Of a DNA stretch of 26,713 bases, positions 1-8,548 are shown piece by piece. The DNA is from an uncultured Neomegalonema sp. Its GTDB lineage: Bacteria; Pseudomonadota; Alphaproteobacteria; Rhodobacterales; Rhodobacteraceae. Under the pieces are notes generated by a model that did not search any database, had not been told where the DNA came from, and saw only the letters and a program-made list of their open reading frames with translations. The translations under genes were made by a program, and so were the position numbers. The stretch spans positions 1 through 26,713 of the forward strand of contig CALGNW010000093.1 in assembly GCA_937958345.1 (NCBI GenBank). The letters are read 5' to 3'. Each line of letters starts with the position of its first letter. Position 1 is the stretch's first letter.

Positions 1-5
1 CAGAG

Positions 6-536
6 ATGACATATGATTTCACGTATATCGTCGGTGACGTTGATGCCTCCGAAGACGCCTTTGAGGATCGTTTCTTCGAAGCTGGCTGCGATGATGCGGT
101 CCTCGTCTGGACGAATAATACATTGGCTCTGTGTTTTTCTCGCGAAGCGGAAACGTATCAGGGCGGGGTTCTGTCGGCGTATGGCGACTTAATCGGCGCT
201 GGCACTGCAATTGTTCGTTTTGAGCCGGACTATCTGGTGAATGCGACCGACATTGCGGATCGTTCAGGACTGTCAAAACAAAGCATCAGCAATTATGAGC
301 GCGGTTTACGGGGATCGGATTATCCGAAGCCCTATGCGCGTATCACCTCGCCAAGTCCGCTATGGGATTGGGTCGACGTGTCGCGATGGCTTTGTATCAA
401 CGATAGAATCGATGAACGCGAATTCAGACATGCTCAGATTTCGCGCATCGTAAATATTGGTGTTCAACTCAAATCCCCCCCTGAAATTCTTGAGGCGGAG
501 GTCGCCAACGCGCTCAACGAACCACTCGCCGCCTGA
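6..536 (+). CDS. Small helix-turn-helix DNA-binding protein
   Basis: The 176-residue product has two parts. Residues 1-75 form an alpha/beta region with the pattern FEAGCDDA followed by a FSREA segment. I recognise this pattern from a widespread family of small proteobacterial proteins annotated only as DNA-binding or HTH proteins. Residues about 80-107 read as a helix-turn-helix (TDIADRSGLSKQSISNYERG), followed by a segment ending in a LWDWVDVSRWL helix that in this family probably completes the DNA-binding fold. The ATG at position 6 fits the family's usual N-terminus, but only five bases precede it, so its ribosome binding site cannot be judged. The target and role are unknown. It stands alone before trxB, with a 96-base gap, and nothing links it to the later gene clusters. 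Confidence 0.75.
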   Translation: MTYDFTYIVGDVDASEDAFEDRFFEAGCDDAVLVWTNNTLALCFSREAETYQGGVLSAYGDLIGAGTAIVRFEPDYLVNATDIADRSGLSKQSISNYERGLRGSDYPKPYARITSPSPLWDWVDVSRWLCINDRIDEREFRHAQISRIVNIGVQLKSPPEILEAEVANALNEPLAA

Positions 537-632
537 GGGGATATGCCTCCCACCATCACACACCCCCGTGATCGCCCTCGCAATCCCCCGCCGCTGTGAT
601 TATCTTCCTGCCCGAAACAGGGGATTCGACTC

Positions 633-1598
633 ATGGCTGATACGACGCGCACCAAAGTTCTCATCATCGGCTCCGGCCCGACCGGATATACGGCGGGGGT
701 TTATGCCAGCCGGGCGATGCTGGAGCCTGTGCTGGTCGAGGGGATTCAACCCGGTGGTCAGCTCACAATTACGACCGAGGTCGAAAACTGGCCCGGTGAT
801 ACCGAGGTCCAGGGCCCCGACCTGATGGTGCGGATGCGCGCCCATGCCGAGGCGGTTGGCACGACGATTATCTCCGATCACATCATGTCGCTCGACCTGA
901 AAGCGCGCCCCTTCAAGGCTGTGGGTGACAGCGGCACGACATACGAGGCCGACGCCGTAATCCTCGCGACGGGCGCACAGGCAAAATGGCTCGGCCTGCC
1001 GTCCGAGGAAAAGTTCAAGGGCTTTGGCGTATCCGCCTGCGCGACCTGCGACGGGTTTTTCTATCGCGACAAAGAAGTCATCGTTGTCGGTGGCGGCAAC
1101 ACAGCCGTTGAGGAGGCGCTGTTCCTGACCAAATTTGCCTCGAAGGTCACGGTCGTTCACCGCCGCGACAGCTTTCGTGCCGAAAAAATCCTGCAACACC
1201 GTCTGATGAACAATCCCAAGGTCGAGGTGATCTGGGATCATGTGCTTGACGAAGTGCTGGGCGACGAAAACCCGCTCGGCGTTACCGGCGCGCGCCTCAA
1301 ACACTTCACCACCGGAGAAACCCGCGAGATCAATGCGGCAGGCGTATTCATCGCCATCGGTCACGCTCCGGCCTCGGAGCTGGTCGAGGGGCAGCTGGAG
1401 TTCCATCACGGCAAATATGTCGTGACCCAGCCCGACTCCACGGCAACCGCCATTCCCGGCGTTTTCGCCGCCGGAGACGTCACCGACCACATCTATCGCC
1501 AAGCCGTCACCTCGGCGGGCATGGGCTGTATGGCGGCGCTGGATGCGGAAAAATATCTCGCCGCGCTTGAGGCGGACGAGGCCGTCGCAGCGCAATAA
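633..1598 (+). CDS. trxB: Thioredoxin reductase (NADPH), TrxB
   Basis: This 321-residue flavoprotein transfers electrons from NADPH through FAD and a redox disulfide to thioredoxin in the cytoplasm. The FAD-binding loop GSGPTG is at residues 13-18. The redox centre CATCD is at residues 136-140. The NADPH loop GGGNTA (about 153-158) is followed by VVHRRDSFRA, and a C-terminal FAD motif AAGDVTD is present. Length and motif order match bacterial low-molecular-weight TrxB. The ATG has an AGGGGA Shine-Dalgarno sequence eight bases upstream. The gene appears monocistronic: the next gene runs toward it and ends 16 bases downstream. I see no clear terminator in that gap. Confidence 0.96.
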   Translation: MADTTRTKVLIIGSGPTGYTAGVYASRAMLEPVLVEGIQPGGQLTITTEVENWPGDTEVQGPDLMVRMRAHAEAVGTTIISDHIMSLDLKARPFKAVGDSGTTYEADAVILATGAQAKWLGLPSEEKFKGFGVSACATCDGFFYRDKEVIVVGGGNTAVEEALFLTKFASKVTVVHRRDSFRAEKILQHRLMNNPKVEVIWDHVLDEVLGDENPLGVTGARLKHFTTGETREINAAGVFIAIGHAPASELVEGQLEFHHGKYVVTQPDSTATAIPGVFAAGDVTDHIYRQAVTSAGMGCMAALDAEKYLAALEADEAVAAQ

Positions 1599-1613
1599 TC
1601 CGCGCCGCAGCCT

Positions 1614-2456
1614 TCAGGTCTTTTTCGTGTCGTCGACGATCTTCATGGTCGCCAATCCGCTCGCGCCTAGCGGTGTTGATGCGAACGGTCCGCCGTGACG
1701 GGACAGCGCCATATCTGCGGGGTCGGCGGGCGGCGCCTCGGCCAGAATGCGCTCGGCAAACTGTTCCGCATTATCTTTGGGACGATACCCGAGGTGCTTT
1801 GCGCCGGTATTATCCAGCGGCGCGCGGTCGTTGTCCGACACACCGTACACCACGGTAAATTCGACCACGGGCGTATCAATCGACCGCGTGACAAGCTGGA
1901 TCAGATCGTCATAGCTCAGCCACGTTCCCAGCGCACGGGTGTTTGTGACCTGCGCGCACGAACAGATGCGCATGCACACGCTTTCCAGCCCGCGCTTTTC
2001 CCAATACATCCGGCCCAGATCCTCGGCAAAGCACTTGGCGAGGCCGTAAAACGTATCGGGCCTGTGCGGCACATCCACGCCGATGGCCTCGGTCTTCGGA
2101 TACATCCCGACCGCATGGATCGAGCTGGCATAGACCACGCGTTTTACGCCCTTGCGATGCGCGGCCTCCCAGACGTTATAGGCCCCGATAAAGTTCGGCC
2201 CCAACAGCGTTTCGAAATCGCGCTCGTCGCCGATTGCGCCGAAATGCACGACCGTGTCCGCACCGTCCAACAGCGCCTCCATCGCGGCGAGGCTGGTGAT
2301 ATCGGCGCGTACGTACTGCTCGTTCGGGTACAGCGTGCCGACACCCTCGGCCAGATCGGACGACACCAGCACGGACGCCAGTTCCGACAGCGGTTCGCGC
2401 AAATGCGACCCCAGACGTCCGGCGGCCCCGGTCAATACGATCTTTGGTTTGGTCAT
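1614..2456 (-). CDS. NAD(P)-dependent epimerase/dehydratase family, uronate-dehydrogenase-like
   Basis: This 280-residue short-chain dehydrogenase (extended type) has the Rossmann motif TGAAGRLG near residues 9-16 and a YGLAK catalytic Tyr/Lys pair preceded by an ASSIHAVG strand. The surrounding pattern (NFIGAYNVWEAAHRKG, RPDTFYGLAKCFAEDLGRMY, and the CMRICSC strand) resembles bacterial uronate dehydrogenase, which oxidises galacturonate or glucuronate to the aldaro-lactone. The exact substrate cannot be read from sequence. It is the last gene of the minus-strand operon with the hydantoinase-like genes, 42 bases after the FAD oxidoreductase, and has a GGAG Shine-Dalgarno before its ATG. It could instead act on another sugar or acyl intermediate of that pathway. 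Confidence 0.85.
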   Translation of the reverse strand: MTKPKIVLTGAAGRLGSHLREPLSELASVLVSSDLAEGVGTLYPNEQYVRADITSLAAMEALLDGADTVVHFGAIGDERDFETLLGPNFIGAYNVWEAAHRKGVKRVVYASSIHAVGMYPKTEAIGVDVPHRPDTFYGLAKCFAEDLGRMYWEKRGLESVCMRICSCAQVTNTRALGTWLSYDDLIQLVTRSIDTPVVEFTVVYGVSDNDRAPLDNTGAKHLGYRPKDNAEQFAERILAEAPPADPADMALSRHGGPFASTPLGASGLATMKIVDDTKKT

Positions 2457-2498
2457 GGTTTTGGCTCCGGTTGGCAGTGTTTTGGCGGGTGATGCGGG

Positions 2499-3719
2499 TC
2501 AGATGATTGCCTTTTCGATGATCGGGTCGTTTCTGACGATCCGGTCATAGTTGAACGGCGTCATATCAAGGCTGCGATAGGCTCCGTAGGTCAGCCATTC
2601 CGCCGTGCCGCGCCCCATCGCGGGGGATTGTTGCAGGCCGTGGCCGGAAAACCCGTTCAGGAAAATAAAGTTCTCAACCTCGGTATGCGGACCCATGATC
2701 GCGTTGTGATCAAAGGTGTTGTAGGCGTAATGCCCGCCCCACTCGCTGGTGACTTTGATGGCCTCGAATTGCGGAATACGTGTGGCCAGCACGGGCCAGA
2801 CATGCTCCTGCCAGATGCTGTGATCCATTGCAAAATCGTCAAAGGCTACGGCGGGGTCGATGTCCGAATGTCCGCCGCACTGATATGTGCCGCCGCCGTT
2901 TTCGCGGACATGAACGCCCGACGGATCAATCGTCAGAGGCAGATCGCGGTCGAGTGGTTTTTCGGCTGAGAAGATCCAGGAAAAGCGTTTACGCGGCTCG
3001 ACCGGCACGTCGATGCCTGCCATTTGCGCCGTGCGTGCGGCGCGCGGGCCGGAAGCGTTGACGATCTGGCCACAGGAAATTACCTCGCCCGATTTCAGCG
3101 TCACGCTTTCGACACGTCCGCCGGCGGCATCCTTTTTCATCGCGACAACTTCGTTCGACACGTATTCGACCCCGCGCTCGCGCGATGACCTGCGCCACCA
3201 GTCAAAGACGGCGGTGGCGTCCCAGAACCCCTCGTCGATCAGGTTGATGCTGCCCAGCACAATGTCATCGACGTTATAAAACGGATAATCGCGTTTGATC
3301 TCGTCGGGGGTCATCAGCTTGGTTGCCGCGCCTGCCGCAACCTGTACCGCCTGACTTTCGCGCAGCACGCCCGCAAAATCCTCGGTATCGGCAAGATACA
3401 TATACCCGAAACTGCGGATCGACAGTTCGGGCACGCGGTCGTCGCCGCCCATATACTGGCGCAGGTTCTTGACGAAATCTGCGGCGAACTGCGAAATCCG
3501 AACATTCAGATCGGTCGAGAATTGCTGGCGCATGCACGAGTTCGTGTGCGCCGTTGATGAATTTTCATAGCTGGGGTCTTTCTCGACAACCAGAACCGAT
3601 CCGTCGAAATCGGGATTGTCGGACAGAAACCATGCAGTCGATGCCCCCATGATCGCGCCGCCGATAATGACGACATCATAAGAAGATTTTGCAGGTGCGG
3701 TCGGCAGGTCAGTTGCCAT
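2499..3719 (-). CDS. FAD-dependent oxidoreductase (DAO family, FOXRED1-like)
   Basis: This 406-residue protein belongs to the DAO/glycine oxidase superfamily. The dinucleotide-binding motif VVIIGGAIMGASTAWFL is at residues 15-31 and is followed by an acidic strand end (VVEKD). The C-terminal half has the features EPRKRFSWIF, WGGHYAYNTFDHNAIMGP and GFSGHGLQQSPAMGR. I associate these with FOXRED1-like proteins more than with sarcosine or D-amino acid oxidases. The likely reaction is oxidation of a secondary or alpha-amino/imino substrate with FAD; the real substrate is unknown. The start overlaps the stop of the upstream hydantoinase B gene by one base (TGATG), indicating translational coupling. 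Confidence 0.88.
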   Translation of the reverse strand: MATDLPTAPAKSSYDVVIIGGAIMGASTAWFLSDNPDFDGSVLVVEKDPSYENSSTAHTNSCMRQQFSTDLNVRISQFAADFVKNLRQYMGGDDRVPELSIRSFGYMYLADTEDFAGVLRESQAVQVAAGAATKLMTPDEIKRDYPFYNVDDIVLGSINLIDEGFWDATAVFDWWRRSSRERGVEYVSNEVVAMKKDAAGGRVESVTLKSGEVISCGQIVNASGPRAARTAQMAGIDVPVEPRKRFSWIFSAEKPLDRDLPLTIDPSGVHVRENGGGTYQCGGHSDIDPAVAFDDFAMDHSIWQEHVWPVLATRIPQFEAIKVTSEWGGHYAYNTFDHNAIMGPHTEVENFIFLNGFSGHGLQQSPAMGRGTAEWLTYGAYRSLDMTPFNYDRIVRNDPIIEKAII

Positions 3720-5425
3720 CAGAAAATCTCTCCGAGTTTTGCGCGTTCCAGCACATCGTCAATATCCGCCTGACTCATTCCGTAATGATCGCGGGCAAAC
3801 GCGGCGGTGATATAGCCTCCCGCCAGATCGCGGCGGATATCTTCGGCATTGCGACTGGCGGGTGCGCCGTAACCGGCCCCGCCGGGAAAGGCGAGCATCA
3901 CCTTGCGCCCGTGGGGCACGAATTGTTTGCCCTTGCCCTTCATCGCTGTGCCGTCGTCCTGGGCGATGGTCGTCGGCGCGCCGCTTTTGCCGCCCTGCCG
4001 TCCGCGTGCGGGGTGATCGACGCGGTCGAACATCGCCTGAATATCGAACTCGTGCCCCTCGCGTGCGCCGACCTCCATGTACTGGCCCAGCCCGCCGCGA
4101 TACTTTCCGGCCCCGCCCGAGTCGGGGCGCAGTTCCTTGCGCCAGATCATCACGGGTCCGACCTGTTCGGTTGCTTCGACCGGCATGGTCATCACACCCG
4201 ACGGGAACGCGGTCGCGTTCATGCCGTCCAGCGTAGGCCGCGCGCCCGATCCGCCCGAATTAAACGTCAGCACTTCTGACCGCACGGCATGGTCCGGCGC
4301 GGGTTCGTCCGTGCGCGGGCGCAGCGAAACCTGAAAATTGCACAGGCTGCCCGCGCCCTCTGCGGGGGCGGTTTCGGGCAGTAACTTGTCAAGTGCATCA
4401 TAGATCGTATCGGGGATCATATGGCCGATGACATGGCGCAGCGCGACGGGCGCGGGATGAATCGCGTTGACGATCGAGTTCTCCGGCGCAGCCACCCGAA
4501 ACGGTTCAAGCGAGGCGGCGTTGTTCGGAATTTCCGGCGCAATCGCACATTTCAGCGCATAGCAGGCATAGGCTTTGGTATAGACCAGCGGCACGTTGAT
4601 GCCTTTTTTGTCCAGACCCGTTGTCCCGTCAAAATCGCTGAGGATATGATCGTCCTCGATATCCAGCCGCACTTTCAGCGTGACGGGATTGCTGTACCCG
4701 TCAATCTCCATCTCGCCGGTGGCCGAACCGTTGGGCAGGGCGGCAATCCGTTCGATGGTGGCGCGGCGCGAATTCTCGAGGATGAAACCGGCAATCCCCT
4801 CTAATGTGTTTAGGTTGAATTCCCGCATCATATCGATCAGGCGGCGGTGACCGATTTCGTTGCAGGTGGCCAGCGCGTAGATATCTCCGACCAGTTGATC
4901 CGGCTCGCGCACATTGCCGCGGATGATGCTGACCAGCGTTCTGTCAACTTCGCCCTTATCTGCGAATTTCATAATCGGGATATAAAGCCCCTCTTCGTAG
5001 ACCGAGTTCGCATCGGCACCGAATCCGCGCCCGCCGATGTCGACGATATGCGCGGTGCAGGCAAAAAATCCGACCAATGCGCCGTTGTGAAAGGACGGCG
5101 TGACGACGGTAATGTCGTGCAGGTGGCCGGTCCCCTCCCACGGGTCATTGGTGATGTAAATGTCGCCTTCAACAATATTTTCACGGCCAATGCGGCGGAT
5201 GAAATGCGGGACCGCATCGGCCATCGCATTGACGTGTCCCGGCGTGCCGGTCACGGCTTGGGCAAGCATTTGCCCCGCCTCGTTATAGACCCCGGCGGAC
5301 AGGTCGCCCGCCTCGCGCACCGATGTCGAAAACGCGGTCCGCACCAACGCCTGCGCCTGTTCCTCAACGACCGAGATCAGACGGTTCCACATAACCTGAT
5401 AAGCAACTTTTGAAACCTCAGCCAC
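3719..5425 (-). CDS. hyuB: Hydantoinase B/oxoprolinase family protein
   Basis: This 568-residue protein is the HyuB-type partner in ATP-dependent hydantoinase, 5-oxoprolinase, N-methylhydantoinase and acetone/acetophenone carboxylase systems. Diagnostic segments are the early VREAGDLSAGVYNEAGQML, then TNDPWEGTGHLHDITVVTP and the CTAHIVDIGG strand. The central VRLDIEDDHILSDFDGTT and the C-terminal region PGGAGYGAPASR are also typical. I choose the GTG at 5425 (VAEVSKVAYQ) because an AGGAG sequence lies seven bases upstream, and the family normally begins here. The longer frame upstream lies inside the hyuA reading frame. It overlaps the end of hyuA by eight bases, so the two subunits are probably co-translated and form one complex. 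Confidence 0.92.
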   Translation of the reverse strand: MAEVSKVAYQVMWNRLISVVEEQAQALVRTAFSTSVREAGDLSAGVYNEAGQMLAQAVTGTPGHVNAMADAVPHFIRRIGRENIVEGDIYITNDPWEGTGHLHDITVVTPSFHNGALVGFFACTAHIVDIGGRGFGADANSVYEEGLYIPIMKFADKGEVDRTLVSIIRGNVREPDQLVGDIYALATCNEIGHRRLIDMMREFNLNTLEGIAGFILENSRRATIERIAALPNGSATGEMEIDGYSNPVTLKVRLDIEDDHILSDFDGTTGLDKKGINVPLVYTKAYACYALKCAIAPEIPNNAASLEPFRVAAPENSIVNAIHPAPVALRHVIGHMIPDTIYDALDKLLPETAPAEGAGSLCNFQVSLRPRTDEPAPDHAVRSEVLTFNSGGSGARPTLDGMNATAFPSGVMTMPVEATEQVGPVMIWRKELRPDSGGAGKYRGGLGQYMEVGAREGHEFDIQAMFDRVDHPARGRQGGKSGAPTTIAQDDGTAMKGKGKQFVPHGRKVMLAFPGGAGYGAPASRNAEDIRRDLAGGYITAAFARDHYGMSQADIDDVLERAKLGEIF

Positions 5426-7511
5426 GGGCGTTCTCCTCATTGGTGCGCATGTCGAGGCATCCATCGGCCTGTGCGACAAGGGTCCGGCTCGACGGCAGGA
5501 TCACGGTTGTTTCATCTTCGGTGATGACGGCGGGTCCGGCGATACACGTGCCCGGCTCAAATCCGGCGCGCAGGGCGACGGCGGCGTCGGTCATGCTGCC
5601 CAGACCGGGATCGAACAGCGCGCGGCGGGCGACCGGTTCGGCCTCTGCACCCGCTTTGACGGCGGCAACCGGATCAACGGCCTCCTGCGGGGTAAAGGCA
5701 TTGACCGACCAGACGGTGATCTCGACATCCATGCCCTCGACCGACCGGCCAAACAGTTTCGCGTAATCCGCCTCGAACAATTTCAGATACGTTTCCGCAT
5801 CGGGGTTTGCGGCCTCATCGGCGCTCAGAGCAATCGGAATTTCCCACCCTTGTCCCGAATACCGCATATAGACTTTGTACTCGGCGAGAATGTCCGAGGT
5901 AGCATCACAGGACCGGACAAATCCGCGCGCCTCGGCCTCCATTTCCGTGAACAGCGTTCGGACGGCGGCGGGATCAAAGCTGCCGATCTTCATAAAAACA
6001 GACCGGTTGGCCTCAAAGCTGAACGGCGCGCGCAAGAAACCGATGGCTGACCCGACACCGGCTCCGACAGGAACCAGACAGCGGTCGATCCCAAGTTTTT
6101 CGCACAGGCGCGCGGCATGCAGCGGCGCGGCTCCGCCAAAGGCGATCATCGTGTACTCGCTCAGGTCTTCGCCATTCTCGACGGCGTGTACCCGCGCGGC
6201 ATTGGCCATGTTTTCATCAACGACCTCGGCCACGCCCCACGCCGCCTCCATCGCGTCCATATCCAGCGTTTTGCCCAGATGGTTGATCAGCGCCTCTGCC
6301 GATTTTCCGGCATTCAGCGTGATGGACCCGCCCGCAAAATTATCGGGGTCCAGCTTGCCCAGCACCAGATCGGCGTCGGTCACAGCAGGGCGCTCTCCGC
6401 CGTTATTGTAACAGGCGGGGCCGGGTTCCGATCCGGCGCTTTCAGGACCGACGCGGATCTGGTTCATCACATCGACATGGGCCAGCGATCCGCCGCCCGC
6501 ACCGATTTCGACCATATCGATCACCGGGATCGAAATGGGCATGCCCGATCCCTTCTTAAAGCGATAGGTGCGCGCAACTTCAAACACGCGGGCGGTTTTC
6601 GGGGTGCGGTCTTTGATCAGGCAAATCTTGGCGGTCGTGCCGCCCATATCGAAACTCAGCACTTTTTGCAGTCCGTGCCGTGCCGCAATATCCGCAGCAA
6701 ACACCGCGCCGCCTGCGGGGCCGGACTCGACCAGACGTACAGGAAACTCCGCCGCGCTCGCCAGACTGATAATGCCGCCGCCGGAATGCATCAGAAAGAT
6801 CGGGCAATCCGCCCCCTCGGTCTTCAGACGATCCTGCAAGCGATCCAGATACGTCTTTATCAGGGGCTTGATATAGGCGTTGGCAATCGTGGTGTTAAAC
6901 CGCTCGTACTCGCGCATCTGCGGCGATACTTCGGACGACAGCGAGATCATGACTCCGGGCAGCCTTTCGGCCAGCACATCGCGGATCATTCGTTCATGCG
7001 CATCGTTGACATACGAATGCAGCAGGCCGACCGCGATGCTCTCATATCCTGCGGCGGCCAGATCGTCCGCCAGTGCTTCGACCTCGGCACGGTCCAACGG
7101 CATCAGCACCTTGCCCGTGGCCTCCATGCGTTCGGTGACAGTGTACCGCCGGTTACGCGGCAACAACGGGTCGGGCAGTTTCAGGTTCAGATCGTATTGC
7201 TCGAACCGGCTCTCGGTCCGCATTTCGATCACATCACGAAAGCCTCTGGTCGTGATCAGCGCGGTCTTGGCCCCGCGACGTTCGATCAGCGCATTGGTGG
7301 CCAGCGTCGTGCCGTGGATGATCTGCCCGATGACCGACGGTGCAACTCCGGCGTTTTTACAAACGCTGTGCATGCCCTCGATGATGGCATTCTCGGGCGC
7401 GGTATAGGTTGTCAGAACCTTGGTTGACCAGCGGTCGCCGCCATGCTCCAGAACAACGTCGGTAAATGTTCCGCCGATATCGACGCCAAGCCGGGCTTTC
7501 GCATCCGTCAT
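5418..7511 (-). CDS. hyuA: Hydantoinase A/oxoprolinase family protein (ATP-binding subunit)
   Basis: This 697-residue HyuA-type subunit is expected to bind and hydrolyse ATP to open a cyclic amide or to activate a ketone or lactam substrate. Actin-like/ASKHA nucleotide-binding motifs are visible: DIGGTFTD at residues 11-18 and the internal SFDMGGTTAKICLI. The segment GTTLATNALIERRGAKTALITT and the C-terminal IAGPAVITEDETTVILPS are family hallmarks. The ATG at 7511 is preferred over a TTG six bases upstream because AGAGGA sits six bases before the ATG. It is the first gene of a four-gene operon that runs away from a LysR gene. The substrate class (hydantoin, oxoproline, N-methylhydantoin or a ketone) cannot be decided from sequence. 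Confidence 0.93.
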   Translation of the reverse strand: MTDAKARLGVDIGGTFTDVVLEHGGDRWSTKVLTTYTAPENAIIEGMHSVCKNAGVAPSVIGQIIHGTTLATNALIERRGAKTALITTRGFRDVIEMRTESRFEQYDLNLKLPDPLLPRNRRYTVTERMEATGKVLMPLDRAEVEALADDLAAAGYESIAVGLLHSYVNDAHERMIRDVLAERLPGVMISLSSEVSPQMREYERFNTTIANAYIKPLIKTYLDRLQDRLKTEGADCPIFLMHSGGGIISLASAAEFPVRLVESGPAGGAVFAADIAARHGLQKVLSFDMGGTTAKICLIKDRTPKTARVFEVARTYRFKKGSGMPISIPVIDMVEIGAGGGSLAHVDVMNQIRVGPESAGSEPGPACYNNGGERPAVTDADLVLGKLDPDNFAGGSITLNAGKSAEALINHLGKTLDMDAMEAAWGVAEVVDENMANAARVHAVENGEDLSEYTMIAFGGAAPLHAARLCEKLGIDRCLVPVGAGVGSAIGFLRAPFSFEANRSVFMKIGSFDPAAVRTLFTEMEAEARGFVRSCDATSDILAEYKVYMRYSGQGWEIPIALSADEAANPDAETYLKLFEADYAKLFGRSVEGMDVEITVWSVNAFTPQEAVDPVAAVKAGAEAEPVARRALFDPGLGSMTDAAVALRAGFEPGTCIAGPAVITEDETTVILPSSRTLVAQADGCLDMRTNEENARG

Positions 7512-7556
7512 AACCAATCCTCTTCCGGTTTCGCCTGCACGCTAGGTTCGGCATAA

Positions 7557-7597
7557 GATTGCATCTAATTATTTTATTCGATCAATAGGATCAATAA
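7557..7597. promoter_or_regulatory. Divergent AT-rich control region with GATCAATA direct repeat
   Basis: The gap between hyuA (minus) and the LysR gene (plus) is locally AT-rich compared with its surroundings. It holds an exact direct repeat GATCAATA at 7580-7587 and 7590-7597, offset by ten bases (one helical turn). It also holds an imperfect dyad with ATTG at 7558-7561 and CAAT at 7583-7586. By analogy with LysR systems this is the probable binding region of the regulator encoded next door. I cannot place -35/-10 elements with confidence. Confidence 0.45.
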
Positions 7598-7635
7598 AGC
7601 TGATGGAATGCCGGATTTCTGTTATCGTTATTCCC

Positions 7636-8529
7636 ATGGCGCGCGTGAATATCAAACATCTGGAGGCGTTTACCGCTGTAGCGGACCTCAGCAGTTTTCG
7701 CCGTGCCGCCACCGCGCTCAACACGACGCAGCCCAATATCTCGGCGCGCATCGCGGCGCTCGAGGCGCAAATCGGCCAAAAACTGATGGAGCGCGACGCG
7801 GGATCGGTCCGGCTGACCCCCGCCGGAACCCTGTTGCTGAAAAAGGCGCGCAGTGTGCTGGATGCCGTCGATGACTTCATGGACAGCGCCGGTGCTCCCG
7901 GACTCTTCGAGGGCACGTTGCGGCTCGGGGTCACTGAAATTGTGGTTCACTCATGGCTGGGCGATTTCCTGTCGGCACTGCGGCACAGCTTTCCGAATGT
8001 GATGGTCGATCTGACGGTGGATCTATCGTCAAACCTGTCCGATGCACTGTTCGGTCATGCCATCGACCTTGCATTGCAAAGCGGGCCGTTCAACCGCCGG
8101 ACGTCGGGCGCAGTTGATCTGGGCGGGTATCCGATGGTGTGGGTTGCCTCGCCGCGTCTGGGTGCGGGCAAGCGGGTGCTGACCCCGGACGCACTCACGC
8201 GCTTTCCCATCGTCACCCATGCGCGCCAGACGCTGCCCTTTCAGCAACTCGAAAAGCATTTGGCGACCGAGCGCGGCGTCCGATTCATTCCGTCGACCAG
8301 CCTGTCGGCGTGCCTGCGTATGTCGCTTCAGGGTCTCGGCGTTGCCTGCCTGCCCGCGGCGATGGTGAAAGAGGAAATCGCGCGGGGTACGCTGGACCGC
8401 CTGCGGTATCTTTGGGTTCCCGACGATCTGGCCTTCATGGCGCGGTTTCATGCCGAACGCGCGCCCGTACATTTGCGCCGCGCTGCACAGTTGGCGGGCG
8501 AGGTTGCCGCCGGATACAATACGGCCTGA
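7636..8529 (+). CDS. LysR-family transcriptional regulator
   Basis: This 297-residue LysR-type regulator has an N-terminal winged HTH within residues 1-60: HLEAFTAVADLSSFRRAA, then ALNTTQPNISARIAALE, then RLTPAGTLLL. An effector-binding domain follows from about residue 90. I prefer the ATG at 7636 because MARVNIKHLEAF matches the usual LysR N-terminus. An in-frame ATG at 7603 would add 11 residues, and neither start has a strong Shine-Dalgarno, so this is uncertain. The gene is divergent from the hydantoinase operon. By LysR convention it probably activates that operon in response to the substrate or an intermediate, binding the repeats between them. It ends 20 bases before the convergent glycosyltransferase gene. 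Confidence 0.92.
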   Translation: MARVNIKHLEAFTAVADLSSFRRAATALNTTQPNISARIAALEAQIGQKLMERDAGSVRLTPAGTLLLKKARSVLDAVDDFMDSAGAPGLFEGTLRLGVTEIVVHSWLGDFLSALRHSFPNVMVDLTVDLSSNLSDALFGHAIDLALQSGPFNRRTSGAVDLGGYPMVWVASPRLGAGKRVLTPDALTRFPIVTHARQTLPFQQLEKHLATERGVRFIPSTSLSACLRMSLQGLGVACLPAAMVKEEIARGTLDRLRYLWVPDDLAFMARFHAERAPVHLRRAAQLAGEVAAGYNTA

Positions 8530-8548
8530 CCGCGCCGCCGTCTAATCT

